The translations under genes and the position numbers were made by a program. This document shows positions 36,401 to 37,714 of a stretch of DNA of 64,000 nucleotides, in pieces. The notes beneath the pieces were generated by a model that searched no databases, was not told the DNA's origin, and worked only from the letters and a program-made list of their open reading frames with translations. Source of the stretch: Enoplolaimus lenunculus (lineage: Eukaryota; Nematoda; Enoplea; Enoplida; Thoracostomopsidae); contig JASANG010001768.1 of NCBI GenBank assembly GCA_030248215.1, forward strand, positions 62,001 through 126,000. The letters run 5' to 3'. The first letter of the stretch is position 1. Each line of letters begins with the position of its first letter.

Positions 36401-37714
36401 CGGTATTTTTTTCACCGGAATTTCCCGATATTTTCGGTGTTGCAAATTTTTCTCTATTCCAAATTTTTAAATATTGCCATATTATTCTAACTTATTTGTC
36501 TAAATTTTCTGAGCGTGCATTGCCAAAATTTTCAATTTGTGCCATACTTCATAATTTATCATATGTTTCCACCTACGGCATTTGGTTTTTTAAGGTTTTT
36601 CTTTGATGACAAAACATTGACCGAGAATGAGACGTTTCATGGCCGATCTCTGGTCTCGGTTTTTAACCGTAACCGCCCCATTCCTGCTTAGGATTGAAGC
36701 TATTATTTTCACTTAGGCGTGGGCCTAGATTTAGACTTATTTTTACGCTGAAGTTTAACCTTTGGTTTTGGAATTGGTGAATACGCTCAAATGCTGTTAC
36801 GCCCTTGTTTCCAATATTATTGTAGACCAATAAGGATTGTGAACGTACACGAACGCAAACAAATATTTAAACACGTGGTTGTGTTAGAAATAAACGCACA
36901 TTGTCTGTTAGTTAAACCAATCAGTTCTATGGCAGTTAGCATAACAAAATTTTAAGAACATATCCGGCAAGTTATAAAAATCCGGAGCCGAACCCGAATG
37001 TTGATTTTTCGCTGGAGCCAGAGCCGGATATCCGGTCGCACCGTATGTATAAATATGCATACATACATTTATAAACAGTGGTGAATTAATAAAATACAAA
37101 ATTCTTTATTTACTATTAATTTATGTATAATAATACTTTTTAACATTCGGTTATTAAGTTTCTACGATTTAAAAAATTATTTAATTTCAATTTACAACAA
37201 ATAATAAATAACTAAAAAACGTTTTTCTTTTAATTTCTAACAAAATTTAACTTAAAAATAATTTTTTTTCGTATTTAAATTTACAACAAACAATAAATAA
37301 CTAAAAACGTTTTTTCTTTTAATTTCTAATAAAATTTAACTTAAAAATAATTTTTTTCGTATTTAAATTTACAACAAATAATAAATAACTAAAAAACGTT
37401 TTTTTTCTTTTAATTTCCAATAAAATTTAACTTAAAAACAAAAATCTTTTTCGTATTAAAGTTAAGAGTGAAATTTAAAACTCCAAAACTGTTCATAAAA
37501 TAATGTTTATTTTATTTGAATTTTAGCAACTCAAATGATGTATTCAACTGCTGGAAACATGTCAGTACGGCGTCCAGAACCAGAAGGTTCGCAACATATA
37601 CGTAACGAAACCAAAGGTCTGATACAGTTCCGAGCTGAGTCGACTGATGTTAACTCTGATGATACTATGACTAATTTAAAGAAAACATTTGCAGGCATTT
37701 TTGGAGATATGTAA
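152..37714 (+). CDS. snn-1: Synapsin (18 joined exons plus one candidate micro-exon)
   Basis: Synapsin is a neuronal phosphoprotein that coats synaptic vesicles, tethers them to actin and sets the reserve pool; its central domain C is an ATP-grasp fold that binds ATP. Exons read here: 152-191, 468-?(uncertain end), 12664-12989, 13662-13861, 23606-23806, 25228-25285, 26035-26123, 26676-26826, 28083-28172, 28753-28818, 29661-29803, 31022-31096, 32497-32599, 32988-33103, 34085-34192, 35740-35915, 37527-37714, with 17322-17354 optional. From 12664 on, every junction keeps phase. Recognisable blocks are [49 protein letters not shown] (ATP-binding loop), [44 protein letters not shown], and a C-terminal domain E-like end, [13 protein letters not shown]. 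Exon 4 carries KRRISS, a basophilic kinase site like the domain A phosphosite. Introns are swollen by transposons. The symbol follows the C. elegans orthologue. Identity is firm; the 5' end is not. Confidence 0.95.
468..628 (+). CDS. snn-1: Synapsin candidate exon 2 (3' end uncertain)
   Basis: After TTTTTAG the frame reads [15 protein letters not shown]... and continues rich in S, T, N and K until a stop at 686-688. That stop lies in the TTAA where a family B element begins, so the true donor should be upstream. Candidates are CA|GTGAAC at 629 (used here, phase 0), ATG|GTGGAT at 599 and TT|GTTATT at 679; none is strong. The composition suits the disordered N-terminal part of synapsin, but there is no recognisable motif. 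Confidence 0.4.
684..740. mobile_element. Family B MITE, 5' fragment
   Basis: TTAACTCTTTTTCACGTGAA and the following ATTTTCTATTTC match the B end. It terminates the reading frame of candidate exon 2. Confidence 0.6.
885..1136. mobile_element. Family C element, degenerate
   Basis: Contains CCTAGGCTTAGGCTTAGC near 895 and a C end, GATCTTTACATGGGCC, at 1121-1136. The other end is eroded. The short reverse ORF across it is a by-product. Confidence 0.55.
1617..1871. mobile_element. Family A MITE
   Basis: Ends CACTGTTAATTC and GAATTTACAGTG. The interior is a near-palindrome of GAGTTGA/TCAACTC blocks, the pattern common to all A copies. No coding capacity. Divergent ends suggest an older copy. Confidence 0.75.
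2144..2451. mobile_element. Family A MITE, degenerate
   Basis: Imperfect left end (CACGTTGTAAATACC), right end ATATACAGTG then TA. A 62-bp flank to its right is repeated after the next A copy. Confidence 0.65.
2452..2515 (+). repeat. Direct repeat flank, copy 1
   Basis: Starts ACAAAATTTAAGAAAGTATT and ends GCCAATCATCT; nearly identical to 2746-2808, with the A copy at 2516-2745 between them. Confidence 0.8.
2516..2745. mobile_element. Family A MITE between direct repeats
   Basis: CACTGTAAATTCCAATGAG...GAAATTTACAGTG. Flanked by the 62-bp direct repeats, so either a tandem duplication of MITE plus flank, or repair across two A copies, made this arrangement. Confidence 0.85.
2746..2808 (+). 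repeat. Direct repeat flank, copy 2
   Basis: ACCAAATTAAGAAAGTATTT...CAATCATCT; partner of 2452-2515 with a few substitutions. Confidence 0.8.
3054..3326 (+). mobile_element. Family B MITE with tRNA-like segment on + strand
   Basis: Left end TTAACCCCTTCTCGCAC, right end (reverse complement) CCCTTTATCACATGAATATT. In this orientation the tRNA-like part reads forward at about 3213-3289: GGCTGAGTGGTGATGGT (box A-like), GCCTCCCACTC, AGAGTTCGAATCC (box B-like). Confidence 0.75.
3718..4170. mobile_element. Family C element interrupted by a family A copy
   Basis: Left end GGACCAATGTAAAGAACA is cut at 3736 by an A copy and resumes at 3972 with CAGGGGTGGAACAGTATT. Right end CGCCCCTGATCTTTACATAG. The interior carries GCCTAA runs. 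Confidence 0.75.
3737..3971. mobile_element. Family A MITE inside family C
   Basis: CACTGTAAATTGCAGGGAG...GAATTTACAGTG, inserted in the terminal repeat of the C element at 3718. Confidence 0.85.
4225..4645. mobile_element. Family F MITE with perfect 8-bp duplication
   Basis: Ends CAGGGTTCCATCGG and CCGGTTGGAACCCTG, flanked on both sides by ATATTTAT (4217-4224, 4646-4653). CAGGG ends plus 8-bp duplications are typical of hAT non-autonomous elements. The interior is rich in GATTCCG. Confidence 0.85.
5018..5172 (-). mobile_element. Family B MITE, partial
   Basis: CTTTTCTCACGTGAATATTT then a decayed tRNA-like segment (reverse strand) with GGATTTGAACCGGTTG. Cut at its right by a family A fragment at 5177. 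Confidence 0.55.
5177..5220. mobile_element. Family A MITE, end fragment
   Basis: CACTGTAAATTTTAGTGAG followed by TTGATTTTAACTC, then unrelated sequence. Confidence 0.65.
5270..5343 (-). tRNA. tRNA-like pseudogene or tRNA-derived repeat head
   Basis: The reverse strand reads CGTGGTGTAATGGGTAGCGC, a possible stem-loop with loop GACTCGC, then TACTTCGATTCCTGGTG. Boxes A and B are recognisable, but position 33 is A instead of U and the acceptor stem is poor, so it is probably not a working tRNA. Resembles Glu(CTC) only loosely. Confidence 0.4.
5447..5606 (+). repeat. Five-copy 32-bp minisatellite
   Basis: Unit GGCTTCAGTATCCCGGACAC plus TGAAGCTTTTTT. GAAGC and GGCTTC within the unit can pair into small hairpins. 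Copies differ by 1-5 bases; the last is most divergent. Confidence 0.85.
5833..5986. mobile_element. Family H repeat
   Basis: CCCGTAGCCAGCTCGCC..., GGGGGGGCAAAATTTTTC, TGGCTGAGCCCCCCTGG. Shares this layout with copies at 17438, 24189, 25624, 26182, 35470 and 44158. Confidence 0.7.
6500..6580 (+). repeat. (TA)n microsatellite
   Basis: About 75 bases of alternating TA. Confidence 0.95.
6650..6847. mobile_element. Foldback element, about 75-bp arms
   Basis: The left arm (AAAATTTTGAATTTAAACGC, ATTGGTTTGTAT, AAGGCAGATTCGAG) is the reverse complement of the right arm (CTCGAATCTGCCTTTA, ATACAAACCAAT, TTCAAAATTTTT). It accounts for the long reverse ORF across it. Confidence 0.8.
6853..7085. mobile_element. 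Family A MITE, ends eroded
   Basis: AAATTACAGTGAGTTGAT ... TAGATTAACTCATCAACA; the interior matches A. Confidence 0.65.
7262..7514. mobile_element. Family A MITE
   Basis: CACTGTAAATTCCAGTGAG ... GTGAATTTACAGCG. Confidence 0.85.
7688..8054. mobile_element. Family C element with family D inside
   Basis: GGCCCATGTACCGCGATCAG at left, TACAGCCCCGTTCTACAC at right. TTAGTATTAGG and GCTTAGGCTTACG interior runs. Split at 7822-8022 by D. Confidence 0.7.
7822..8022. mobile_element. Family D MITE
   Basis: CACTGCAAAAAAATGGTGAG...CACCATTTTTTGCACTG with TA on both sides. The full palindrome contains GAGTCAAATTGACTC blocks. TA flanks and CACTG ends link D to A; Tc1/mariner-like mobilisation is inferred. 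Confidence 0.8.
8282..8497. mobile_element. Family A MITE
   Basis: CACTGTAATTTTCAGTGAG ... GGAATTTAAAGTG. Confidence 0.75.
8545..8796. mobile_element. Family A MITE with clean TA flanks
   Basis: CGTA|CACTGTAAATTCC...GGAATTTACAGTG|TATG. One of the best-preserved copies. Confidence 0.9.
9056..9422. mobile_element. Family F MITE
   Basis: CAGGGTGCAACCGGAATACC...ATTCCGGTGGCACCTTG. Flanks are AT repeats, so the duplication cannot be judged. Confidence 0.75.
9596..9700 (+). repeat. AT-rich 19-22-bp tandem repeat
   Basis: Four or five units of AAAATAAATTTTTTAAGT. Confidence 0.8.
9917..10108. mobile_element. Family C element, GGGGCGTAACAG subtype
   Basis: GGCCAATGTAAGGGGTGTAA at left; CCCTTAAAGTAATATGGGTC at right. 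CCTAAGCCTAAG runs inside. Confidence 0.7.
10315..10577 (-). mobile_element. Family B MITE, intact with TTAA both sides
   Basis: TTAA|CCCTTTCTCACATGAATA ... CTATGTGAGAAGAGG|TTAA. Imperfect terminal inverted repeats beginning CCC/CC plus the TTAA duplication are piggyBac-like. The tRNA-like segment is on the reverse strand (box B as GGATTCGAACTCC, box A as CACTCGGCTA). Confidence 0.85.
10650..10905. mobile_element. Family C fragment carrying family D
   Basis: CTTTTAGGGCCATTACAGTG then CCTAA runs; interrupted by D at 10748-10875. Confidence 0.5.
10748..10875. mobile_element. Family D MITE, internally shortened
   Basis: CACTGCAAAAAATGGTGAG ... TTTTTTGTAGTG, followed by TA. Confidence 0.75.
10903..11018. 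mobile_element. Family E MITE, left part
   Basis: CCCGTATTCTCATATGTGTG and TAGCACCTATCACC. Its right end (GATGATAGGTGCTATATGC, GAATATGGGC) is at about 11700-11748, so some 680 bp, including two satellites' worth of DNA, came between or were inserted. Confidence 0.6.
11186..11458 (+). repeat. C/A low-complexity tract
   Basis: About 270 bases almost only of C and A on this strand, in irregular CCCCCACC and AAAAACACC runs. Five long overlapping ORFs here are composition artefacts. Some of it could be assembly or polishing noise. Confidence 0.85.
11782..12180 (+). repeat. 19-copy 21-bp CpG-rich minisatellite
   Basis: Unit GATGACGGTCGACGCCGTAC plus G, 18 near-identical units and a decayed 19th. 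The unit length is a multiple of three and lacks stops, so five frames stay open. GC content and CpG are far above the surroundings. Each unit holds palindromes GTCGAC and CGTACG. Confidence 0.95.
12304..12554. mobile_element. Family A MITE
   Basis: CACTGTAAATTCCACTTAG ... CTGAAATTTGCAGTG then TA. Lies about 110 nt upstream of synapsin exon 3. Confidence 0.85.
12664..12989 (+). CDS. snn-1: Synapsin exon 3 (5' boundary uncertain)
   Basis: An open frame from 12642 to 13031 is cut by a strong donor, TCA|GTAAGTTG, at 12990, leaving phase 0 into the exon at 13662. It encodes a Ser/Pro/Asn-rich disordered stretch ([15 protein letters not shown]...). The most likely acceptor is CTACTAG at 12657-12663, which needs a phase 1 partner. 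CTATTACTAG at 12694 (phase 2) or AATTTACAG at 12761 (phase 0) are alternatives, and an ATG at 12642 could make it an alternative first exon. Confidence 0.65.
13380..13500. mobile_element. Family C fragment
   Basis: AAAGCTTTATACTATTTTTT, GCTTAGACTTAG, CACTGTTACGCCCTTTAAAC. Confidence 0.5.
13662..13861 (+). CDS. snn-1: Synapsin exon 4, kinase-site exon
   Basis: TTTAATTTCAG precedes it and GTAAGTTC follows. It encodes [16 protein letters not shown] then [23 protein letters not shown] is an R-R-x-S site of the kind PKA and CaMKI/IV phosphorylate in synapsin domain A; the functional equivalence is inferred. It ends in phase 2 and joins 23606 or the candidate micro-exon at 17322. Confidence 0.88.
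13968..14177. mobile_element. Family E MITE
   Basis: CCCGTATTCTCAAATGTGT ... CTAACTGATGATAGTTGCTA. Begins about 105 nt after synapsin exon 4. Confidence 0.65.
14221..14434. mobile_element. Family E MITE
   Basis: GTCCGTATTCTCAAATGTGT ... ACAAATTTGAGAATATGACC: an inverted-ended copy close behind the previous one, about 44 bp apart. Confidence 0.75.
14647..14845. mobile_element. Family D MITE, best copy
   Basis: TA|CACTGCAAAAAATGGTGAG ... CCATTTTTCGCAGTG|TA. Confidence 0.85.
15128..16307. other. Non-coding intron stretch, no clear family
   Basis: No exon or well-ended element was seen. It holds a G-rich patch near 15660-15860 with GGGGTGGGGCTCCCCCC and TGGTGGCCCCC that resembles a family H relative, and AT-rich filler. 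Confidence 0.5.
16308..16583. mobile_element. Family A MITE
   Basis: CACTGTAAATTCCAACGAG ... TAGAATTTACAGTG. Slightly long because of a duplicated GAGTTGAGTTGATT block. Confidence 0.85.
16829..17079. mobile_element. Family A MITE
   Basis: CACTGTAAATTCCAGTGAG ... TGGAATTTATAGTG. Confidence 0.85.
17322..17354 (+). CDS. Candidate 33-nt alternative micro-exon of synapsin
   Basis: A strong acceptor (TTCTTTTTATTTCAG, ending 17321) is followed after 33 nt by a plausible donor, ATGG|GTAGCA. Entered in phase 2 from exon 4 it reads [11 protein letters not shown] and leaves in phase 2, exactly the phase the exon at 23606 needs, so it could be included or skipped without a frame change. No homology is visible; the case rests on splice sites and phase alone. 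Confidence 0.35.
17438..17526. mobile_element. Family H fragment
   Basis: CCCATAGCCAGCTCAAC, GGGGGGGGGCTAAAATATTT, AGGAGGGGCATG. Confidence 0.6.
17807..18055. mobile_element. Family A MITE with TA flanks
   Basis: CCTA|CACTGTAAATTTCAATG ... GGCATTTACAGTG|TAGG. Confidence 0.88.
18375..18886 (+). mobile_element. Family C element with expanded internal satellite
   Basis: GGACCAACTTTAAGGCGCAT at left; CCCCTTAAAGTAACATGAG at right; flanks GTATATAT / GTATATGA look like an old 8-bp duplication. From about 18440 to 18790 a 35-bp unit (GCGTTGCAAAAATGAGTTCC plus TAAGCCTAAGCCTAA) repeats about ten times. Confidence 0.8.
19161..19333. mobile_element. Family C element
   Basis: GGCCAATGTTACTTTTAGGG ... 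ACACCCCTTAAAGTAACG. One unit of the GCGTTGCAAAAATG motif. Confidence 0.7.
19800..20355. mobile_element. Family F MITE
   Basis: CAGGGTGCAAACCGGAATTA ... AATTCCGGTTGCACCCTG, flanked by GTGGTGGG and GTGATTGG (6 of 8). Confidence 0.8.
20360..21150. other. Non-coding intron stretch
   Basis: No exon recognised. Includes an alternating TA/TG/CA tract at about 20835-20905. Confidence 0.5.
21161..21398. mobile_element. Family A MITE, right end lost
   Basis: CGCTGTAAATTTCAGTGAG ... GCTGAATTTATTAATCATTG. Confidence 0.75.
21464..21545. mobile_element. Family K fragment
   Basis: ACCAAGAGTGGATAATGG and AAGAGTATGCAACTTG match the K ends at 29815 and 30252. Confidence 0.5.
21630..21913. mobile_element. 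Two family C fragments
   Basis: AACCTAAGCCTAAGCGTCG to TCCTAAAAGTAACG, then AATGTATACAACAAAGTAGA to CGGCCCTGTTTTATACATTC. Confidence 0.5.
22103..22332 (+). repeat. Three-copy 70-84-bp tandem repeat
   Basis: Units start AACTATCCAATGGTTGTA at 22103, 22187 and 22258 and end TTGGCTGAA plus T-rich spacer. Confidence 0.85.
22930..23020 (-). tRNA. tRNA-like pseudogene or SINE head
   Basis: The reverse strand reads GGTCGCTTAGCGCAGTGGGT (box A), then TACATAGAAGTTGTGAACC and CAGGTTCAATTCTTGC (box B). Acceptor ends do not pair well. A family B-like end begins at 23048 next to it. Confidence 0.4.
23048..23262. mobile_element. Family B relative
   Basis: TTAACTCTTTTTCACATGAA at left; interior TTGTTAAACACTGCGCATTG as in other B copies. 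The right end is lost against family G. Confidence 0.5.
23281..23570. mobile_element. Family G MITE, full copy
   Basis: AAGCCTTATTCACACGTGCA and AGCTTTTGCTGCGAGAAC at left; CAGCAAAAACTTGCACGTG and AATAGGGCTT at right. The inverted ends share about 35 bases; the flanks read TTA/TAA. It ends 36 nt before a synapsin exon. Confidence 0.8.
23606..23806 (+). CDS. snn-1: Synapsin exon, start of domain C
   Basis: Encodes a linker ([19 protein letters not shown], then [17 protein letters not shown]), likely the B/C boundary, followed by the first strand of domain [15 protein letters not shown], matching the family pattern VLLVIDEPHTDW. The donor TG|GTGAGC splits the Trp codon, as the phase of the next exon demands. 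Just upstream lies a family G element (23281-23570). Confidence 0.95.
23900..24017 (+). repeat. Two-copy direct repeat, period about 72 bp
   Basis: GAGGGAGGGTGGGCGTCTG and TGGATCCCTTGCCGGAAC recur 71-72 bases on with few changes. GC-rich island in AT-rich intron. Confidence 0.75.
24189..24358. mobile_element. Family H repeat
   Basis: GGTCCGTAGCCAGCCCACC ... GGGGGACTGAGCCCCTTTGG, TTACTGGCCCG. Confidence 0.7.
24546..24818 (+). repeat. Family J dispersed repeat
   Basis: TGTTCTACTACTACACATAG, GCACACATGTTCAACTGGAC, AACGTATTTTGAGC-like segments; matches 57687-57985 along about 270 bp. No terminal repeat recognised. Confidence 0.7.
25070..25213. mobile_element. Family C-like fragment next to a synapsin exon
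   Basis: TTAAGCCTGGG, CCTAAGCCTAAACACCTAAG, ending CATGGGCC 15-20 nt before the acceptor of the exon at 25228. Confidence 0.5.
25228..25285 (+). CDS. snn-1: Synapsin exon, domain C
   Basis: Encodes (W)[19 protein letters not shown], matching AKYFKGKKIHGEIDIKVEQ of known synapsins. Acceptor TTTTTAG, donor CAA|GTAATT. The acceptor lies about 15 nt after a family C-like end (CATGGGCC, 25204-25211), so transposon DNA reaches the splice site. Confidence 0.95.
25420..25520. mobile_element. Family C end fragment
   Basis: CAAAAAATTAGTCTAAAGC ... CGATCCGCCTTTGATCTTTA. Confidence 0.55.
25624..25796. mobile_element. Family H repeat
   Basis: CCTGTAGCCAGCTCACC ... CCCCCCCCATTGGCTACTG. Confidence 0.7.
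26035..26123 (+). CDS. snn-1: Synapsin exon, domain C
   Basis: Encodes [17 protein letters not shown] then [13 protein letters not shown], aligning with AEFSDLNLVAHANGG... of other synapsins. Acceptor TTTGTTTCAG, donor AG|GTTAGT. Confidence 0.95.
26182..26352. mobile_element. Family H repeat
   Basis: CCCGTAGGATGCTCAACTTA ... GACCCCCTTGCCTACGGG. Lies 60 nt after a synapsin exon. Confidence 0.65.
26490..26660 (+). repeat. T-rich simple repeat before a synapsin acceptor
   Basis: Irregular TTTTTAAATTTT units run nearly to the acceptor at 26675 and supply its pyrimidine tract. Confidence 0.7.
26676..26826 (+). CDS. snn-1: Synapsin exon, domain C
   Basis: Encodes [20 protein letters not shown] then a segment ending [21 protein letters not shown], closely matching KPDFVLIRQ...[22 protein letters not shown]. 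Acceptor in a long T-rich tract (TTTTTTAG), donor GTG|GTAAGT. Confidence 0.97.
27218..27455. mobile_element. Family C element
   Basis: GGGTCAATGATACTTTAAGG ... CGCCCTTTAAAGTTACATGG. Includes GCGTTGCAAAAACG units and CCTAAG runs. Confidence 0.75.
27774..28034 (-). mobile_element. Family B MITE
   Basis: CCCTTTCTCACATGAATATT ... CAATGTGAGAAGCGG; the flanking TTAA has decayed to TGAA/ATAA. The tRNA-like part on the reverse strand is well kept (GGATTCGAACTCCAGTGACT). Confidence 0.8.
28083..28172 (+). CDS. snn-1: Synapsin exon, domain C
   Basis: Encodes [20 protein letters not shown] then [10 protein letters not shown], matching FAQMVRLHKKLG...FPLIDQTFYPNHKEM. Phase 0 at both ends. It lies 45 nt downstream of a family B element. 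Confidence 0.97.
28753..28818 (+). CDS. snn-1: Synapsin exon, ATP-grasp loop
   Basis: Encodes [20 protein letters not shown] then GK. The block [15 protein letters not shown] corresponds to the conserved PVVVKMGHAHSGMGK loop whose Lys contacts ATP. I chose the TTTTTAG acceptor at 28752 over CATCAG at 28761 because it gives a length closer to the family; the alternative drops IHQ. Confidence 0.95.
29038..29433. mobile_element. Family F element, degenerate
   Basis: Left part ATTCCGACAGGAACC; right end ATTCCGGTTGAACCCTG. Confidence 0.6.
29661..29803 (+). CDS. snn-1: Synapsin exon, domain C
   Basis: Encodes [17 protein letters not shown]... then [20 protein letters not shown] and AFM, matching [21 protein letters not shown] and YDVRVQKIGQNYKAYM. 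Donor AT|GTAAGT. A family K transposon begins 11 nt after the exon end, inside the donor region. Confidence 0.97.
29815..30252. mobile_element. Family K element inserted in a splice donor region
   Basis: CAAGAGTCGATAATGACAAG ... GATTATCCACTCTTG, flanked by GTAATAT on both sides (29808-29814, 30253-30259). 438 bp, GC-richer than its surroundings, no transposase. The left duplication overlaps positions +5 and +6 of the donor after the synapsin exon ending at 29803. Confidence 0.8.
30381..31006 (+). repeat. TTG microsatellite
   Basis: About 620 bases of (TTG)n with interruptions (TTGTTTG, CTG, TCG, ATTG). The long Val/Cys/Leu ORFs and reverse Gln/Asn/Thr ORFs are artefacts. It abuts the acceptor of the synapsin exon at 31022. 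Confidence 0.97.
31022..31096 (+). CDS. snn-1: Synapsin exon, domain C
   Basis: Encodes [20 protein letters not shown] then AMTDR, almost identical to [20 protein letters not shown] of vertebrate synapsins. Its acceptor (ATCATTTTTAG) sits directly after a 0.6-kb TTG microsatellite. Confidence 0.97.
31128..31290. mobile_element. Family C fragment
   Basis: GAAGCGTAACAGTAGTATAA, CCTAAGCCTAAACC, then CTGTAATCTCGC. Confidence 0.55.
31326..31530. mobile_element. Family C element
   Basis: GCCCATGAGAACAGGGCCGG ... CTGTTTCGGCCTGGTTCTGT. Interior GCTTAGGCTTAGGTTTAGGC. Confidence 0.65.
31833..32172. mobile_element. Family C element rich in telomere-like units
   Basis: GGGCCAATATGCAGAACAGG ... CCTTGTTCTATACACGGGCC. 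Four blocks of GCCTAA units (up to four in a row) alternate with GTAAGGACGATCCTATTC. Confidence 0.8.
32497..32599 (+). CDS. snn-1: Synapsin exon, domain C
   Basis: Encodes [20 protein letters not shown] then [14 protein letters not shown], matching [20 protein letters not shown] and GKDGRDHIIE. The final Glu corresponds to the conserved acidic metal-binding position of ATP-grasp enzymes (family knowledge). Donor GAG|GTTAGT. Confidence 0.97.
32600..32960 (+). repeat. AT-rich degenerate tandem repeat in intron
   Basis: Units like TTTTAATATTTTTGA recur through the whole intron between two synapsin exons. Confidence 0.8.
32988..33103 (+). CDS. snn-1: Synapsin exon, end of domain C
   Basis: Encodes [20 protein letters not shown] then [19 protein letters not shown], the counterpart of the IGDHQDED...VVNKM stretch closing domain C. 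Donor TC|GTAAGA, phase 2. Confidence 0.95.
33172..33389. mobile_element. Family E MITE
   Basis: CTGTATTCTCAAATGTGTAT ... ACAATTGAAAATATGG. Confidence 0.7.
33655..34040. mobile_element. Family C element carrying family A
   Basis: Decayed C (TCCTAAGTCTAAGCAAAAAA; CTCCTCAAAGTAACATAAGC) split by an A copy at 33757-33999. It ends 45 nt before the synapsin exon at 34085. Confidence 0.6.
33757..33999. mobile_element. Family A MITE, TA flanks, in family C
   Basis: GCTA|CACTGTAAATTCCAATG ... GAAATTTACAGTG|TAAT. Confidence 0.88.
34085..34192 (+). CDS. snn-1: Synapsin exon, C-terminal linker
   Basis: Encodes (S)[18 protein letters not shown] then [18 protein letters not shown]. Low complexity, disordered; contains RKQS, a possible kinase site (inference). 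Phases match both neighbours. Confidence 0.9.
34276..34769. mobile_element. Family A MITE carrying a family B insertion
   Basis: TTTA|CACTGTAAATTCCAGTG ... AGAATTTACAGTG|TAAA. Split at a TTAA by the B copy 34435-34697. Confidence 0.9.
34435..34697 (-). mobile_element. Family B MITE inside family A, TTAA duplicated
   Basis: TTAA (34431-34434)|CCCTTTCTCACATGAATA ... AATGTGAGAAGCGG|TTAA (34698-34701). Uninterrupted A copies read TTATTAACTCA here, so the empty site is known. The reverse strand has AGCTGAGTGGTGATGGT, GCCTCCCACTCC, GGAGTTCGAATCC. Confidence 0.92.
34783..34968. mobile_element. Family C element, degenerate
   Basis: GGGCGTGCCGTTTTTCAGTA ... CTGTTACACCCTTCAAAATA; TCAGGCTTAGGAAT inside. 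Confidence 0.6.
35208..35300. mobile_element. Family K fragment
   Basis: ACCAAGAGTGGTTGATGACC and GAAGAGTGTGCAACTG. Confidence 0.5.
35470..35632. mobile_element. Family H repeat, inverted form
   Basis: CCCGTAGCCACTACAGGCAG ... TTTAGCCCCCCCACC. Confidence 0.6.
35740..35915 (+). CDS. snn-1: Synapsin exon, C-terminal linker
   Basis: Encodes (K)[17 protein letters not shown] then a Ser/His/Gln-rich stretch with [24 protein letters not shown] is another R-x-x-S type site. Acceptor TTATTTTCAG, donor G|GTATTT, followed at once by an AT-rich minisatellite. Confidence 0.9.
35928..36195 (+). repeat. AT-rich 16-19-bp minisatellite
   Basis: TTAAAATTATTTAAATTTT repeated about 15 times, directly after a synapsin exon donor. 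Confidence 0.9.
36329..37045. mobile_element. Family F element with a nested C fragment
   Basis: CAGGGTGCAACCGGAATTCC ... GATATCCGGTCGCACC. A C fragment (about 36685-36815, CTGCTTAGG ... CTGTTACGCCC) sits inside. Confidence 0.7.
37200..37450 (+). repeat. Three-copy 80-90-bp AT-rich tandem repeat
   Basis: Units contain ACAACAAATAATAAATAACT, AAAAACGTTTTT and ATAAAATTTAACTTAAAAA, at about 37190, 37272 and 37362. Confidence 0.85.
37527..37714 (+). CDS. snn-1: Synapsin last exon, domain E-like C-terminus
   Basis: Encodes (A)[18 protein letters not shown]... ending [18 protein letters not shown] and a TAA. The end matches the conserved domain E tail (ETI..LRKSFASLFSD) found in vertebrate a-type isoforms and invertebrate synapsins, so the gene is complete at its 3' end. 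Confidence 0.93.
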